Assembly (NCBI GenBank): GCA_010015805.1
Contig: ML978121.1
Span: 3,162,001 to 3,226,000 of the forward strand
Direction: 5' to 3'
DNA from: Rhizodiscina lignyota
Taxonomy: Eukaryota > Ascomycota > Dothideomycetes > Aulographales > Rhizodiscinaceae
DNA: 64,000 nt
The position numbers and the translations under genes were made by a program. Below are positions 32,136 to 43,011 of the stretch, in pieces. Position 1 is the stretch's first letter. The number at the start of each line of letters is the position of its first letter. The notes beneath the pieces were generated by a model, which was given only the letters and a program-made list of their open reading frames with translations, did no database searches and was not told where the DNA came from.

Positions 32136-34160
32136 ATGGCTCGCTTTGCAGTGGGAGATCGTCCTGTGCATATGTACTACAACCGATGGGAATCTCCTCC
32201 ACCTTCTCCGCCGCCCTTCCAATATCATATGTCGCCTCACGTTCATCACCATGGATGCATGCACTCTGGCCCTTCAGTCAAAACGCGGCGCGATCTTCTT
32301 GATGGCAGCATTGAAGGCGCGACAGCCTTTCTTGTCGATCAAATTCTCCAACGCAAGAAAGACATCACGACTCTTATTCAAACGCTGCGAAATAGGCCAC
32401 GCATAAACAGTGACTTCCTCTTCGGCAAAGCCTTTCATTATTTCCGGAAACACGTCTTTGAGAGCCCCTGGGATGTTGAGATGCGAGCAAATTGGAAGTA
32501 CAGCGATTCGCAAGATACCGGCGAGACCTTGGAAATTTCGGATGATCGTGGTTTCCTCGGAGCTCTCACTGTGCTGAACGGCACCGTCCTTTGTAATGCG
32601 TCGACCGATGACAGGCTCGCGATATTGCTCCATCACATGATTCACGGGTTCCTGCTGTGCCATACTCATCCCGGAAAAGCCTCTGATGGTGAAGACCGAT
32701 ATGCGCACGGCAACGCTTTTGGCAGCATCTTGTACGCCCTGAAGGATGTTTCTGCTGGAGACAAGAACGACAAGAACCAACCTCTCCCACTCTCATTCGG
32801 TCACGATCTTCAGAACAGAGCTTCACTCAATGTGCCATACTGGGATCGATTTAATGGGACATCTCCATACCCAGGGGTGCCATACGGCCACAACCAGATG
32901 AACTGCACCGGATGTGGGTCTGACGTGCAGCCCATCTCGAAAGACGACTGTCAGAAATGGTACAATGAGAAATGCCAACCGCTTCTCGACGAAGTCTACA
33001 TCTACAAGATGAATCCTGACAGCGAGCTCCAACAGCTCGAGCGCCGCCACCTAGCCCACCACGACAACGACTATTTCGAATTCGTCTGGGATAAGAAACA
33101 TATCTACATTCCCCGGAGCGCAGTCGCCCAGTACAGCTCCACTCTGGGCAGTCAGTTCAATGACAAGCGCGTCGTCAAGCTGCCAGGTTGGGTCAAGAAA
33201 GACGTTTTCAAGGCGCTGTTCAGTTTCCTTACCGATGGCACCTACAGTCCAGAACTGAAGAAGGCGCAGGAGAAAGACAGCAACGCCAGCCAATTCTCCG
33301 CGCCACTGATGCGAGAGTTCAAGAAGGACTTCCCGGCCTACATGGTGATTGACATCAAGATGTACAAGCTCGGTAGAGCGCTCAAATTCGACGAGCTCTG
33401 CCAGTCGGCACTCAAGCGCCTCGAATCGCTGCATTTCACTCACGAGAATGTCGTCAGCGCCTTGGAGGAGATATACTTGCCATCTCCTTCCAAGGAAAAA
33501 GACGATTCAAAGTCAAAGTCCAAGAAGTCCAAGGAAGGCAGCAAGGATGGTTCATCCTCGTCATCCACGCCCGACGAGGAGCTTCGCGCATTCGCCCGCG
33601 CCTTCTTCAAGCGCAACTCTCCACACGCCAGCCTCATGCTCAATGAAGAGCCGCACGAGTCCTCCAACATCCACCGCCTGATGCAGGGCAAGGACTACGA
33701 GTTCAGGCCGCAGTTCCTGCGGCTGCTCGAGAAGCAGATCCCCGCTCTAGAGGAGGACATCCGCCGCGCGAAGACGGAGTTCATCTTGGGCGACAACACT
33801 CCAAGCCTTCCTTCTTCTAGCACTCGTGCCAATACCAGCACAAACAATGGCATTGTCGGCGGCTGGGGCCCCAATGTCAATGCGGAGAAGCAGATACACG
33901 ATCACATGCCCCTCAGCGACTGGCTGACGAAAGATCAGTTGCTGGCACAGGCGATGCACAGCATGAACATCGCGACTTACCCAAGAGGCTTTATGCCAGT
34001 ACAGAGCCCGCCTGCCTCCCCGCCTGCCTTCTCGGCCATGGGAAGGGATATGAATGGGATACCTATGGTTGCCAACACACGGATGATGTGGTCAAACTAC
34101 CAGGGGAAATGGGTGCCAGTGCCAATGCACAACTTGCAAGGAATGGGATTGGATTGGTGA
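32136..34160 (+). CDS. SprT-like fold fused to a BTB-like domain; no catalytic Glu
   Basis: Single-exon protein of 674 residues from the ATG at 32136 (MARFAVGDRPVHMYYNRWES); an in-frame ATG at 31725 would add 137 residues. Residues about 50-230 resemble SprT-like zinc metalloproteases: a segment NGTVLCNAS, then the helix LAILLHHMIHGFLL, then YAHGNAFG. In active members the helix reads HExxH; here residues 166-170 are HHMIH, so the catalytic Glu is replaced by His and the protein is probably not a protease. A CNYxxC-like pair (MNCTGCGSD) follows. From about residue 325 (KHIYIPRSAVAQYSSTLG, then WVKKDVFKALFSFLTDGTYS) a BTB/POZ-like protein-interaction domain is suggested, followed by Lys/Ser-rich linkers, a helical region and a Pro-rich tail. 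Function is unknown; an adaptor role is inferred. Confidence 0.72.
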   Translation: MARFAVGDRPVHMYYNRWESPPPSPPPFQYHMSPHVHHHGCMHSGPSVKTRRDLLDGSIEGATAFLVDQILQRKKDITTLIQTLRNRPRINSDFLFGKAFHYFRKHVFESPWDVEMRANWKYSDSQDTGETLEISDDRGFLGALTVLNGTVLCNASTDDRLAILLHHMIHGFLLCHTHPGKASDGEDRYAHGNAFGSILYALKDVSAGDKNDKNQPLPLSFGHDLQNRASLNVPYWDRFNGTSPYPGVPYGHNQMNCTGCGSDVQPISKDDCQKWYNEKCQPLLDEVYIYKMNPDSELQQLERRHLAHHDNDYFEFVWDKKHIYIPRSAVAQYSSTLGSQFNDKRVVKLPGWVKKDVFKALFSFLTDGTYSPELKKAQEKDSNASQFSAPLMREFKKDFPAYMVIDIKMYKLGRALKFDELCQSALKRLESLHFTHENVVSALEEIYLPSPSKEKDDSKSKSKKSKEGSKDGSSSSSTPDEELRAFARAFFKRNSPHASLMLNEEPHESSNIHRLMQGKDYEFRPQFLRLLEKQIPALEEDIRRAKTEFILGDNTPSLPSSSTRANTSTNNGIVGGWGPNVNAEKQIHDHMPLSDWLTKDQLLAQAMHSMNIATYPRGFMPVQSPPASPPAFSAMGRDMNGIPMVANTRMMWSNYQGKWVPVPMHNLQGMGLDW

Positions 34161-34705
34161 ATACATTTTGATTTATGGGCAACTATTAGGGGGTTTGTGA
34201 AGGACGCTAAGTTTCAACATTCTTATGAACGACACGGCAATTTTCAACATGATTTAGTTTTTCGTTCCACATACTGGCGCGGTGATAACGGAATATTCTT
34301 GCGTGGAAAGTAATCTCACATATGGCCACTTCTGTTCTGAGCCGTGAGCTACGCAGGGGTGTAATACATAAGGGACTGTAGTTCCTAGAATCAGGCTCAA
34401 GAGCTTACAGGGATCTATCGCCTCGTGTTCTCACCGGTCCTGCTTCTGGGACCCCTAGATTAGAAGGAGCGTAGTCAATAGCAGGACAAATTCAGCTCAA
34501 TGACGCCTCGCTATTCTCGCATCCATTTTAATCTCTCGATACGCCCTCCCAGTTGACTAAGGAAAATTACGCCCGGCTCAATGTTAGTTCAACATCGCCT
34601 TAACCTCACTCATTCTAGCACAGCTACCGATCGTTCGGCGCAGTCGTGCTCGGTTCCATTTCGAGGACCTCTATGGATTGAAGTATTGAACTTTACTGAG
34701 TGTGA
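34161..34705. other. Intergenic region between convergent genes
   Basis: 545 bp holding the two 3' flanks. No frame or repeat worth naming. Confidence 0.5.
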
Positions 34706-35754
34706 TTAAGAACCACCACCCGCTGCATCAGCCGCGTTACAACTAACCACAAATCCGGCGGCTATGATTCCTCCAACTTCCGGGATCGCACCCACCACAG
34801 CTGATATGGCGCCCGCCAAATCACCATCACACGTAAAACTGGACGGAGGCGGGACCGTGGTGCATTGAGTCGTGACAGTGACTTGTATGTTCGCCAATTG
34901 GTCATTGTTCGGGGCAGTGACGTCCACCGCGAGGAAAGAGACTAGCGATGGCAGTACGTTCATGGTCCCTTGCATCAAGCTCTTCATGTAGTCTCTTTCG
35001 TTGCCGTTACCAAATTGCCCCGACAACGCGATCGTGGTCGTGCAGTCTTCCGAGCTACACGCAGCTTTTGCGGCGGGAATATCACCGAGCCCTTCGTTAC
35101 ACGCCGGGTTGGTGGGTCCGAAGGTTTGTTTGAGGACGAGCGTGTTGGTGGGATCGCAGGTAGTGCCGCTACTGCATGCCTGGCCAACCGCATTGTTGAG
35201 CTCGTTCTGCAGAGTGTCCCCGCTGCCAAGTCCGACAACCTGGACTGGGTTGCGGCCGATTGAGACCGTGGCATTTCCTTCGGCAAATGGATTGTCGAGC
35301 AATGCGTGGTTAAAGCATGAGGCGGCCTGGCCGATTATGTTGGTGCAGCCTACCTCAGTGAAGGATGCGAGTAAGCTTGATAGAGGGCATTGAGGGTCAT
35401 TAAAGACCTGTGAAGAAGTTAGAACGTGTATGTATTCAAACAAGAATGGTCATCTGAAGCATTGTATCATTAGGACGACCTTCGGTCTAATCCAAAGAAC
35501 GGAGGATAAGGACATCTTACATTACACTGGAAGCCTGGATCAGCTTTGAGGATGTTGATGGAACTAAAGTCGCCCTGGGCGACGCAATTACTGTTGTCGA
35601 GTGGATTTCCTGGGTTGTCCTGGATGTTACCACCGACAAGAGTCCCTCCGTCTCCACCACAATCCGGGTCGGTAAACAAGTTAAGAGAGATCTCGCCGGA
35701 TACAAGGGCTAATTGCTCAAGGCCAAGGAGAAAAGGAACTGCCCAGCTGTTCAT
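34706..35754 (-). CDS. Secreted cysteine-containing protein of unknown function (2 exons)
   Basis: Exons are 35754-35521 and 35407-34706: 936 nt, 311 residues, phase-0 junction with a 113 nt intron (GTAAG to CAG). The ATG at 35754 gives a signal peptide (MNSWAVPFLLGLEQLALVSG); the frame is open upstream but adds a poor, basic extension. The mature protein has about a dozen cysteines (DPDCGG, SNCVAQ, FQCN, DPQCPL, VGCTN, ASCFNH, QACSSGTTCD, PACNEG, AACSSEDCTT, TQCTT, FTCDG) and ends in a hydrophobic Gly/Ala segment (GAIPEVGGIIAAGFVVSCNA) that could be a GPI signal or a membrane-active helix. I recognise no family. It lies next to the MITE and the gene-poor stretch. Confidence 0.7.
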
Positions 35755-36170
35755 GTTTGCTCTAGATCCCTTGAGTACTTGGAATGTGATCTCTGGATTT
35801 GAGGGCCGATGCTGCCTTCTAGAAGGGACTTCGACGAGTGTCTTATTTATACGATCCACGGGTCGGGAAGCGGAGCCCCTTTTCAATCTCGTAAACTGAG
35901 GAGCAGTCGACTAGCTGGCCGTCTGCCTCGACATCGCTTTCCCCGCCTAGAGCGGCATCGTAACACTACTTACATTAGCTGTAAAGAGCTATCGTTCGTT
36001 TGGAATGCTTATTTCCACGACCATCCTAGTATTCTTGGATGTACTGAGGCAGCATTTAACTAAAATCGTTAATGTTCAAGAGGGCATAACGCTAGCTTCA
36101 ATTATGTGGCTAGATAAGAGTTCTAACCACCTTGACCTTCCGTCGGGCAGCTGGGAGGCGTCCATGCGAG
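35755..36170. other. Promoter region of the secreted protein and left flank of the MITE
   Basis: 416 bp with no gene. It contains the upstream region of the minus-strand secreted protein gene and runs up to the target-site TGA at 36171. Confidence 0.5.
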
Positions 36171-36173
36171 TGA

Positions 36174-36540
36174 GGGCCTGTTTGGTTCCCAGGAAATTGT
36201 CAGATTGGGAGATCAAAAGTTACACGAGGTGCCCGCGAGGTTCTACCGGATCTGTGATCTGATTTCCGTTCACCACCCCCCAACATGATGTAGAGGAAAT
36301 CAAGAAAAATCAGCTTTCTAGCTAATAGGGTATTTTACGGGACTATATCGGTTAAACTTAATCTCTTAATACAGAGCTAAAAGAGGAGCTGAGCGCAGCT
36401 AAGTATCCTATAGCTGAGAGCGATATTTTCGCTTTTAGTATAAAGAACAGGAATCTAACAGAATCTAACAAAATCTGAGCGATTATTAAGTCATCACGAT
36501 CCCAATCTACAGTCTGATTTTCTGGGGACCAAACAGGCCC
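36174..36540. mobile_element. MITE-like non-autonomous DNA transposon with terminal inverted repeats
   Basis: A 367 bp element. The left end GGGCCTGTTTGGTTCCCAG and the reverse complement of the right end (GGGCCTGTTTGGTCCCCAG) match at 18 of 19 positions, and similarity continues inward (AAAT, CAGA, then GATTGGGA on both sides with small shifts). A 3 bp direct repeat TGA flanks it (36171-36173 and 36541-36543). Three-base target duplications with GGGCCTGTTTGG-type ends recall PIF/Harbinger-derived MITEs, but that superfamily prefers TWA, so the assignment is tentative. The interior has no coding capacity. The right subterminal part carries the short direct repeat GAATCTAACA. Confidence 0.8.
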
Positions 36541-36793
36541 TGAGACGAAGCAGACCGCTACCATTTCCCCTTTCTGGCCTGGTCGGCATTATCAGATTTA
36601 GGTAGAGAAATATTTCGCGCCTTGTATGCTGAATAGGGGAGGAGCAAGAGGTTGGTATAACATCTAGTGATTCCTCGATGGTTGATTTTCTGATGTCAGT
36701 CGAAATACTGCCCAAGTCAACGTGTCGCGACGCTCAACACATCTCGTCGAATTCCGCACTGTTTGCCACTGCTCAGATTATACCATCCGAAAG

Positions 36794-37733
36794 ATGGATC
36801 CTCGCCCGTCCTCCAGCTTCGAGCCATACAGACACTCGCAAGAGCCTGATGATTCAGAGAAGCCTCTGGTGCCGGAATCGGACAGGCAAATACCGGCTCG
36901 TCAACAGCAGCCTCGCGTCCTGAACAATCGAGCTGCACCCAATTCTGTCCGGGTCGCTCTGCGTGTCCTCGCCCTTAGCGTCGCTATCACTATATTAGCT
37001 ATGCAGGCTCACTCGACGTACATCTGGCTGAAAACGCGTCGGAATACATGGATGAACCCCACGACACGTTTCAAAACCAGGCTATGGGCGGTTCTTGACC
37101 CCTGGCCAACTTGGACAATGCTTGGAGTCAGCCTACTTGCAGTTTTGGTCCATTTGGTCTCCTTTATGACTCTATGTGCTTATGTGCGTTGTAGGAGAGC
37201 TCTACCCTCCTAATTTTCTCTAGTTTGGCCTTATGAGACTGAGCTAATCGTTATATTCCTATATCTAGGGCCAAGGCATGCGTGAAAGTACATGGCACAC
37301 CTGGAGCGCATACCTGAGCTCCTTCCTGCTTGTAGCTGCCTGGATTGCAGCACTTGTTTACTTCAAGGTCGTGGACTCTCAGGGCGACAAGAAGAATAAT
37401 TGGGATCTCTGGTCATGGGCCTGCCACCGCAAGTCACTGCATAGCACAATACCCTGGTCGGCTCTGTGTATTGAAAATGTGAGTCAAATATAAGCAGGCT
37501 TTGTGCGACTGGGAAGTCTTCTTCTACCATTAACCCCCAACCTTCTTGATTAAAGAGTATGACTACTGACTCCTTTTGGCTGAATTCAGACCTACACTTT
37601 CTATGCTTCCGTCGCCGTGGTGATACTGGAGATCTTCGGTCTACTTGTTTTCATATTCTCACAGCGAGGTCACAAAACGAACACAGTATACCGGAAGATT
37701 CAATCCGTCAGGAAAGGATACCGTCTCTTCTAG
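36794..37733 (+). CDS. Four-helix integral membrane protein (3 exons)
   Basis: Exons are 36794-37183, 37269-37478 and 37590-37733: 744 nt, 247 residues. The N-terminal 45 residues are hydrophilic, then four membrane helices follow: VRVALRVLALSVAITILAMQ, WTMLGVSLLAVLVHLVSFMT, YLSSFLLVAAWIAALVYF and YTFYASVAVVILEIFGLLVF, ending with a basic cytosolic tail (YRKIQSVRKGYRLF). Four helices with both ends cytosolic and this length resemble fungal MARVEL-like or tetraspan proteins, but no signature residue is decisive. Intron phases agree (all phase 0), with donors GTGCGT and GTGAGT. The start is the ATG closest to the first coding segment; the frame is open slightly upstream without a better ATG. 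Confidence 0.72.
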
Positions 37734-39467
37734 CCAACACCCATCTCGGCAAATGTTGAGCCAGTCAACTCTCGTCTTCGTCACACGAGGAAAGTCGTCT
37801 AATGAAGGAAATGGCATCGGTCGTCTAATGAAGAGCTGGACAATATGAAGTGACGGAGATTGAAAGGCGTACAGGAGAGGTGGGTGAGCAGTAGACGGAC
37901 AGTAGCTGCTATCGGAGAGTACATTCTACAGAACCATGGCAAGGCGCTGCCTATGCCTAGCGCTGTCGGTAGTTGTTCTTATGACATGAAGGACCAACGC
38001 TGTCAGCATCCATCACCGTGAGGTATCTAATACTTTTCCACGACAATGTATCAACCGTGGTGAGGAGACGTAAGTTCAACCCAACCAAACCTTAAAAACC
38101 TACTCAAACCCTGCTGTAAGACCGCCTTGGCCCTGAGACAGCAGATCATACCATCCTAATCGCTTCATCACGGCAAGCAGGCTCCCATCAATCCTTCGTA
38201 ATGCTCATTCAAATGGATCTCCTCTTTAATCTAGGAGCCCTTAAACATCCTTACAGCCTCCATTACATATTTTTTTCTCAGCATAATTTTGTTATAAGAG
38301 GGAACGGAACTGTCATTAACGCATATATACCTGATATCCCTATACTTCCTAATTTTAGCGGATATCCTTGTCTTTTGGGCTGAGTAGCCTAGCCGTTGAG
38401 GCATTACTAGAACATTCGTCCAGGCTCTGAACGCTGTCATAGGGAATTGTAGTCTCGATGCTAGAGGTAGCAAGCCGGAGAACACGATTGCATCCAGCCC
38501 TTGGGCCTCAAGTTAGCTGACGTGACGGAGATTGAGGATATTATGCCAGAGCTCTCGAAAAAGGAGAGACGCTTCACCATGATCCGAGTTCTCATAAGAC
38601 AACCTCTTCATTGCAACGGAACTCGATTGCCACTTAAGGGTTAACCTCGAGGGCTGACCATTCTCTAGATCCGGCAGCACCCCAAAACTCGAGTTGCTCG
38701 CGATATCAGAGCTACCAATTGCCGTATTGGGGCAATGCCCATTTACTTGGACTAGCGACCACTGCATCACTATTCGAGGGCTGTTACGCCACCTCCTAGG
38801 TTTAATTACCAGTATTGACTAGCGTCGGACGCTGCTACGCTGCAGCTAAGGAAGGTCCGGCGCCGGCCACGAGACGTTGTGCGTAGACCATGTCGAGTTT
38901 GTGGCATTCCACGCCCACGCTATCATCCATATCTCGGTCGTGACACGATGAGATACTCTCGCACAGCGGTTATAAGTTCCCTCTAATAGGTCAAGGGCGA
39001 GAATCGCTTCCTCTTCCCAGTCCAGACGGGTCCACTCAAGAAAATCATCTAAAGGAGTACGGCCGTGAGAATCGATCGTAGTCACTAGTGTCCCTCGTCT
39101 CTGGAGCTCGTTTACTATCTGCGGGAAGCTAAATCGACAGGCGACGTGGAGGGGCAGTAGTCTGCTTAAGGATGTATACTATTGGATTGATGTGATTGTC
39201 ACAACGTTCTAGATAGGCTACATCTCTATGTCCCTAAGCTAGAGCCCTATAAAGCGCAGGCCACTAGCCTAGCTAGGTGTAAGGAGAGATTAAAATCGAT
39301 GCGAAAATAGCGTTGGTTGTTGATTGCTATTTGCCTGCATAGCGTGCGTAGCATACTTATTAGGGGTAAGGTTGGGCATGTCTACGTCTATGTTTTCAAT
39401 GTACTTGTACAATACTTTAATTTGAATACTGTAGCTGCTTCTCTGGCGCGTCACCTCTATCATGATC
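37734..39467. other. Gene-poor, decayed-looking stretch
   Basis: 1.7 kb between the four-helix protein and the RAD5 stop. It contains AT-rich parts (about 38260-38370), many short palindromic CTAG-containing words, no intact gene and one protein relic (38846-39178). It looks like old duplicated or transposon-derived sequence that has drifted, but I cannot assign an element. Confidence 0.45.
38846..39178 (-). pseudogene. Ankyrin-repeat protein relic
   Basis: A minus-strand frame of about 110 codons with no start codon. It reads SRLLPLHVACRFSFPQIVNE, then RRGTLVTTIDSHGRTPLDDF, the LPLHxAC and DxxGxTPLxxF pattern of consecutive ankyrin repeats. It is bounded by stops on both sides and has no partner exon that I can find, so it is a broken fragment of a host ankyrin-repeat gene, perhaps of the large fungal NACHT/ankyrin family. 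Confidence 0.6.
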
Positions 39468-42400
39468 TTAACTTAGCAGCTCCTTGATATCCTCGAGACG
39501 CTGTAGCTTCTTCTCCACGTCACTCATCATTCCAAGCGAGCTCGCTCTGCGTCAAGTAGTCGTCAGCAAATGCACCAGATCACAAATTTTGCACAAGAAC
39601 GATTACTGTGGGGTGGTGAAACTCACATGAACTTCTTCCTGTCTTGAATCTTCAACATCTTTTCCTCGATGCTGCCACTGACAATAAACCTGACAACTTT
39701 GACTTCGCTTTCCTGTCCCATCCTATGAACTCGATCAATAGCCTGCGCTTCAACCGCGAAGCTCCACCACGGATCCATCATGAACACCCTCTTTGCGCAC
39801 GTCAAGTTGAGTCCAACACCTCCCGCGCGCAGACTCAGAAGCAGCACGACGCCTTTCTTCCGATTGGTGAACTCGGACAAGACGGCAGCGCGCTGCTTCT
39901 GCTGCATGGTGCCGTCGAAGCGCAGGAATCGGACGCGATCACGCGTGAGAGCCGGCTCGATGAGATCCAAGAAGGAAGTGAATTGAGAGAAGATGACAGA
40001 TTTGGCTCCAGGATCTTCTCGGCGGAGGCGCTTAAGATGCGTGACCAACCCGTCAATCTTCGCAGATTGGTTGCAACTAATCCGGCGGAGCGAGATGGAA
40101 GGCGACTGCGTTCCCGATGAGGCGTCTGACCGGAAGATAGTTGGAGAATCAGGCTCATTGATGTGGTCGTGGCGAATGACTTCAAATACATCGCGCGAGT
40201 TGATCGGCTCCCGACAGTTGAAGCAGCGGGGGACCTCACCCTTGCCCCTCTGGTGTTCGATGTAGTCAAGCAGGCACTGCTTGCAAGCACTGTGCCAGCA
40301 TCCTGTAACAGCTTGCTCATTCATCGGCTCTTCGGAGCAGATTGGGCATTCATCATTTTTCTCGCTCTGAATCTGCGTGAGGACGTGGGCGCCGAAGTTG
40401 TTTGCATCTTCCTCATCTGCTGTGAAACGTGCAATGAGAGTTTGTAAATCCATATCATCAGCAAGGCCGTTGGCGGCGTCAGCGGCTTCAGCAGCTTCCT
40501 CTTCGTCTGCAACTATGTTTTTGTTCCGTGTAAGGACTGGATGGCAGCAGGATTGACGTAACCGCAGAATCTGTGCGAATATTGTGGTATAAGATCTCAT
40601 GACAGTACCAGCTTCAACGTTTGCGTTAAAGGTACGTTTTGCGCGAGTGAAGATATGGTCGTAAACATCCCGCTCGGCAGACGAGAGCTCTAAACGATCG
40701 ATTTCAATAATTCGTGGAGGAAGCGGCACGAGCGCTTCTCCATCTGGTGTTTTCATATCCTTTGTACGTCGAAGTACTAGAGGTTCCAGAACTGTTTGGA
40801 CCACGTCCAATGCGCGGATGAAATCTTTCGATTCGAAAGGTACAGTAATAAATGTCTTCCAGAAGGAGAAGTTACTCCATGGCTCGACTCGCAGAAAATG
40901 GACCAAACTGAACAGATCCTCGAGACGGTTGACAATCGGGGTTCCGGTCAAGACCCAACGATGGGTGGCGTTGATCTCGTAGCAAGCCTTCGCTGTTTTT
41001 GATTGTCTATTTTTGATGAAGTGCGCCTCGTCCAGGATGACTCTGAAATAATCCAGAGAGAACAGACCACCATGAGTTGCGCGATTTCCCCCATTTGCAG
41101 CAACTTGGTTGAACTCGGAGAGCACAACGCCATAGCTGGTGATTAGGACATTTGGTGCATTAGCCGCGTTCGCTTCACAACAAAGTTGCTGCAAATCGAC
41201 TTTCTTGTCAGTTCCATAGTACACCATGACCTTAAGAGTGCCGGATTTCGAAGCCTTCTCCGCTTCACTCTGCCATTGGGCGAGCAATGACATTGGTGCA
41301 ACGACTAAAGTCGTACGAGGCGCAGGCTCCACGGATGAAGAATTCCTTGGTAGCCTAGGCAAGTCGAGAACCGATGCTCCATTGAGCGGATCTGAGCTCT
41401 CTGATTCTAATCCATGGGAGTGTATCAGACTGAGCATCTCGATTGTTTTACCCAAGCCCATCTCGTCCGCGAGTATACCACCCAGACAATTCTGTTCCTG
41501 GACTGGGAATGACAAGGACAATTCGCCAGAATAAGGATTGACGTAGAACGTTGGTTGATCTGTGACTTCTGGCAGATCATTGTCGTCAACATCTTTCGTT
41601 GGCCAGATATACTCTTCCCACAGAGGATGCATGGACATTTGCTTGTGCTCAGCCTTCTCGTCTTTCTCCTTGCCCATCATCCAGTATAATGCCTGCTTCT
41701 GATACTTGCGCAACTCCATTGCAAAGGTCTCAGGAGGCTCCGCTTCCGGTGTATCAAAGTCGAAAGATTGCGCTTTTTTATAAAGCGTGTCCAGCTGGTC
41801 TTGTTCGAGCTCCTCGCCTTCTTCCGCGTCATCTGAAGGTGGAGTGGAACTGCCATCTCCAGACTGCGGCTTCGTCCCCTGAGTTGCTCCCTGCTTCTCA
41901 TACTGTTCAGCAACTTCAGCAGCTTGGAGTAATCCTTGACGCTTGTGCTTTTCAGTAGTCGAGTTCACTTTGCTAGGATGCAAATTGATCTCATCGAACA
42001 GCTTTACTAGCGCGACTTGTCGGAGTCGAAGGTTTCGTTCATCTTGCGTTTCCTTAGTTTCGAATATGCCAGCCTGCCTATTGCTTTCCGATGGCTTGAT
42101 GAAGCCGCCAGAATCAAAAGCAACCTTCAGCATGAAACATCGCAACTGTAGATAGATCGTGTCATTCGTTCGCACTCTATCAGGAGCAAAGACGCAGGTT
42201 CCTTCAAATTTGCAGATCTGCTGATCGAGGAGGGTTGAGACCCAAGCAGCAGCCTCATTCTCAAGCCTGCCAACTTCTTCGCCTCTGGGGTTTGTGAACC
42301 GGACCACCACATCCTGTCGCTTGCTGGAGACCGACACTATCTTCCCACCACGACCACGTTTCGTGGTTGGCTGGGTCTTGGTACGCTCTATCCCCACGCG

Positions 42401-43011
42401 CTCGGCGTGTTTGAGAAGATCTGATCCACTCCTGGTTGCCCAACCCGTGACGCCAAATGCGCCTATGTATCGCTCCTCGGGCATGTCAGACTGTCCAGAA
42501 GGGCGACGCTGTGGTCTGCTAATACTTGGAGGAGATTGTCGTGCCGAAGGCGAAAAGCTGTCTCCTGCCAAAGAAGTCGATGGAACCTGGACTGCAGGGC
42601 TTGGAGGTTCATGGGCTTTCCAAGATCCATCAAGATACAGATTTATAGCTATGAGGGTCAGCTGAACTGCAAATGATTCAGGCCTCTATCAAGCATACCG
42701 CGTTGTAAGTCATTGCCACTTTGCTCCCGCAAAATTTGCAAAGACGACGGCGGCAATTGCTCTCCAATAATGCTCGAGAAGAGCTCCAAGTCGAAGCCAT
42801 TATGATCTATACTATTCGTCGCCTGTGCTGATGCTTGGCCATCATCAACTTGCTCAAAATGTTCCCGCTGGGACTCGTAATCGGCGTCCGGCAACGCGTC
42901 GAGCTCGTCTGGAAGTGAGGATTCATGGTGTAAAGTTTCGTCGTCTACAGGATCGTCGACGAAGAATCTTCGCTTTTTCGGCGGTGGTTCCTGGAAGTCT
43001 GCATAGCTCAT
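39468..43011 (-). CDS. RAD5: DNA repair helicase/ubiquitin ligase RAD5 (3 exons)
   Basis: SNF2-family translocase and RING E3 that polyubiquitinates PCNA and promotes replication fork reversal in error-free damage tolerance. Exons are 43011-42699, 42648-39627 and 39546-39468: 3,414 nt, 1,137 residues (yeast 1,169). The N-terminus has the UBA-like FDLELFSSIIGEQLPPSSLQ, HIRAN begins near residue 163 (RYIGAFGVTGWATRSG), Walker A is DEMGLGKT (GLGKT at 502-506), and DEAH at 644-647. The RING finger begins at Cys872 (CPICSEEP, then CWHSACKQCLLDYI and CFNC), inserted between the two ATPase lobes as in all RAD5/HLTF proteins; the helicase C-lobe ends with AVEAQAIDRVHRMGQ. The last exon, 79 nt, encodes the conserved end SSLGMMSDVEKKLQRLEDIK. 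Upstream lies a CACGTG box at 43142. Confidence 0.95.

Noticed and set aside
37850-38535. A 14-base word (GTGACGGAGATTGA) present twice
   Set aside because: Repeats of this length are expected by chance in a 64 kb window, and the flanks do not match.
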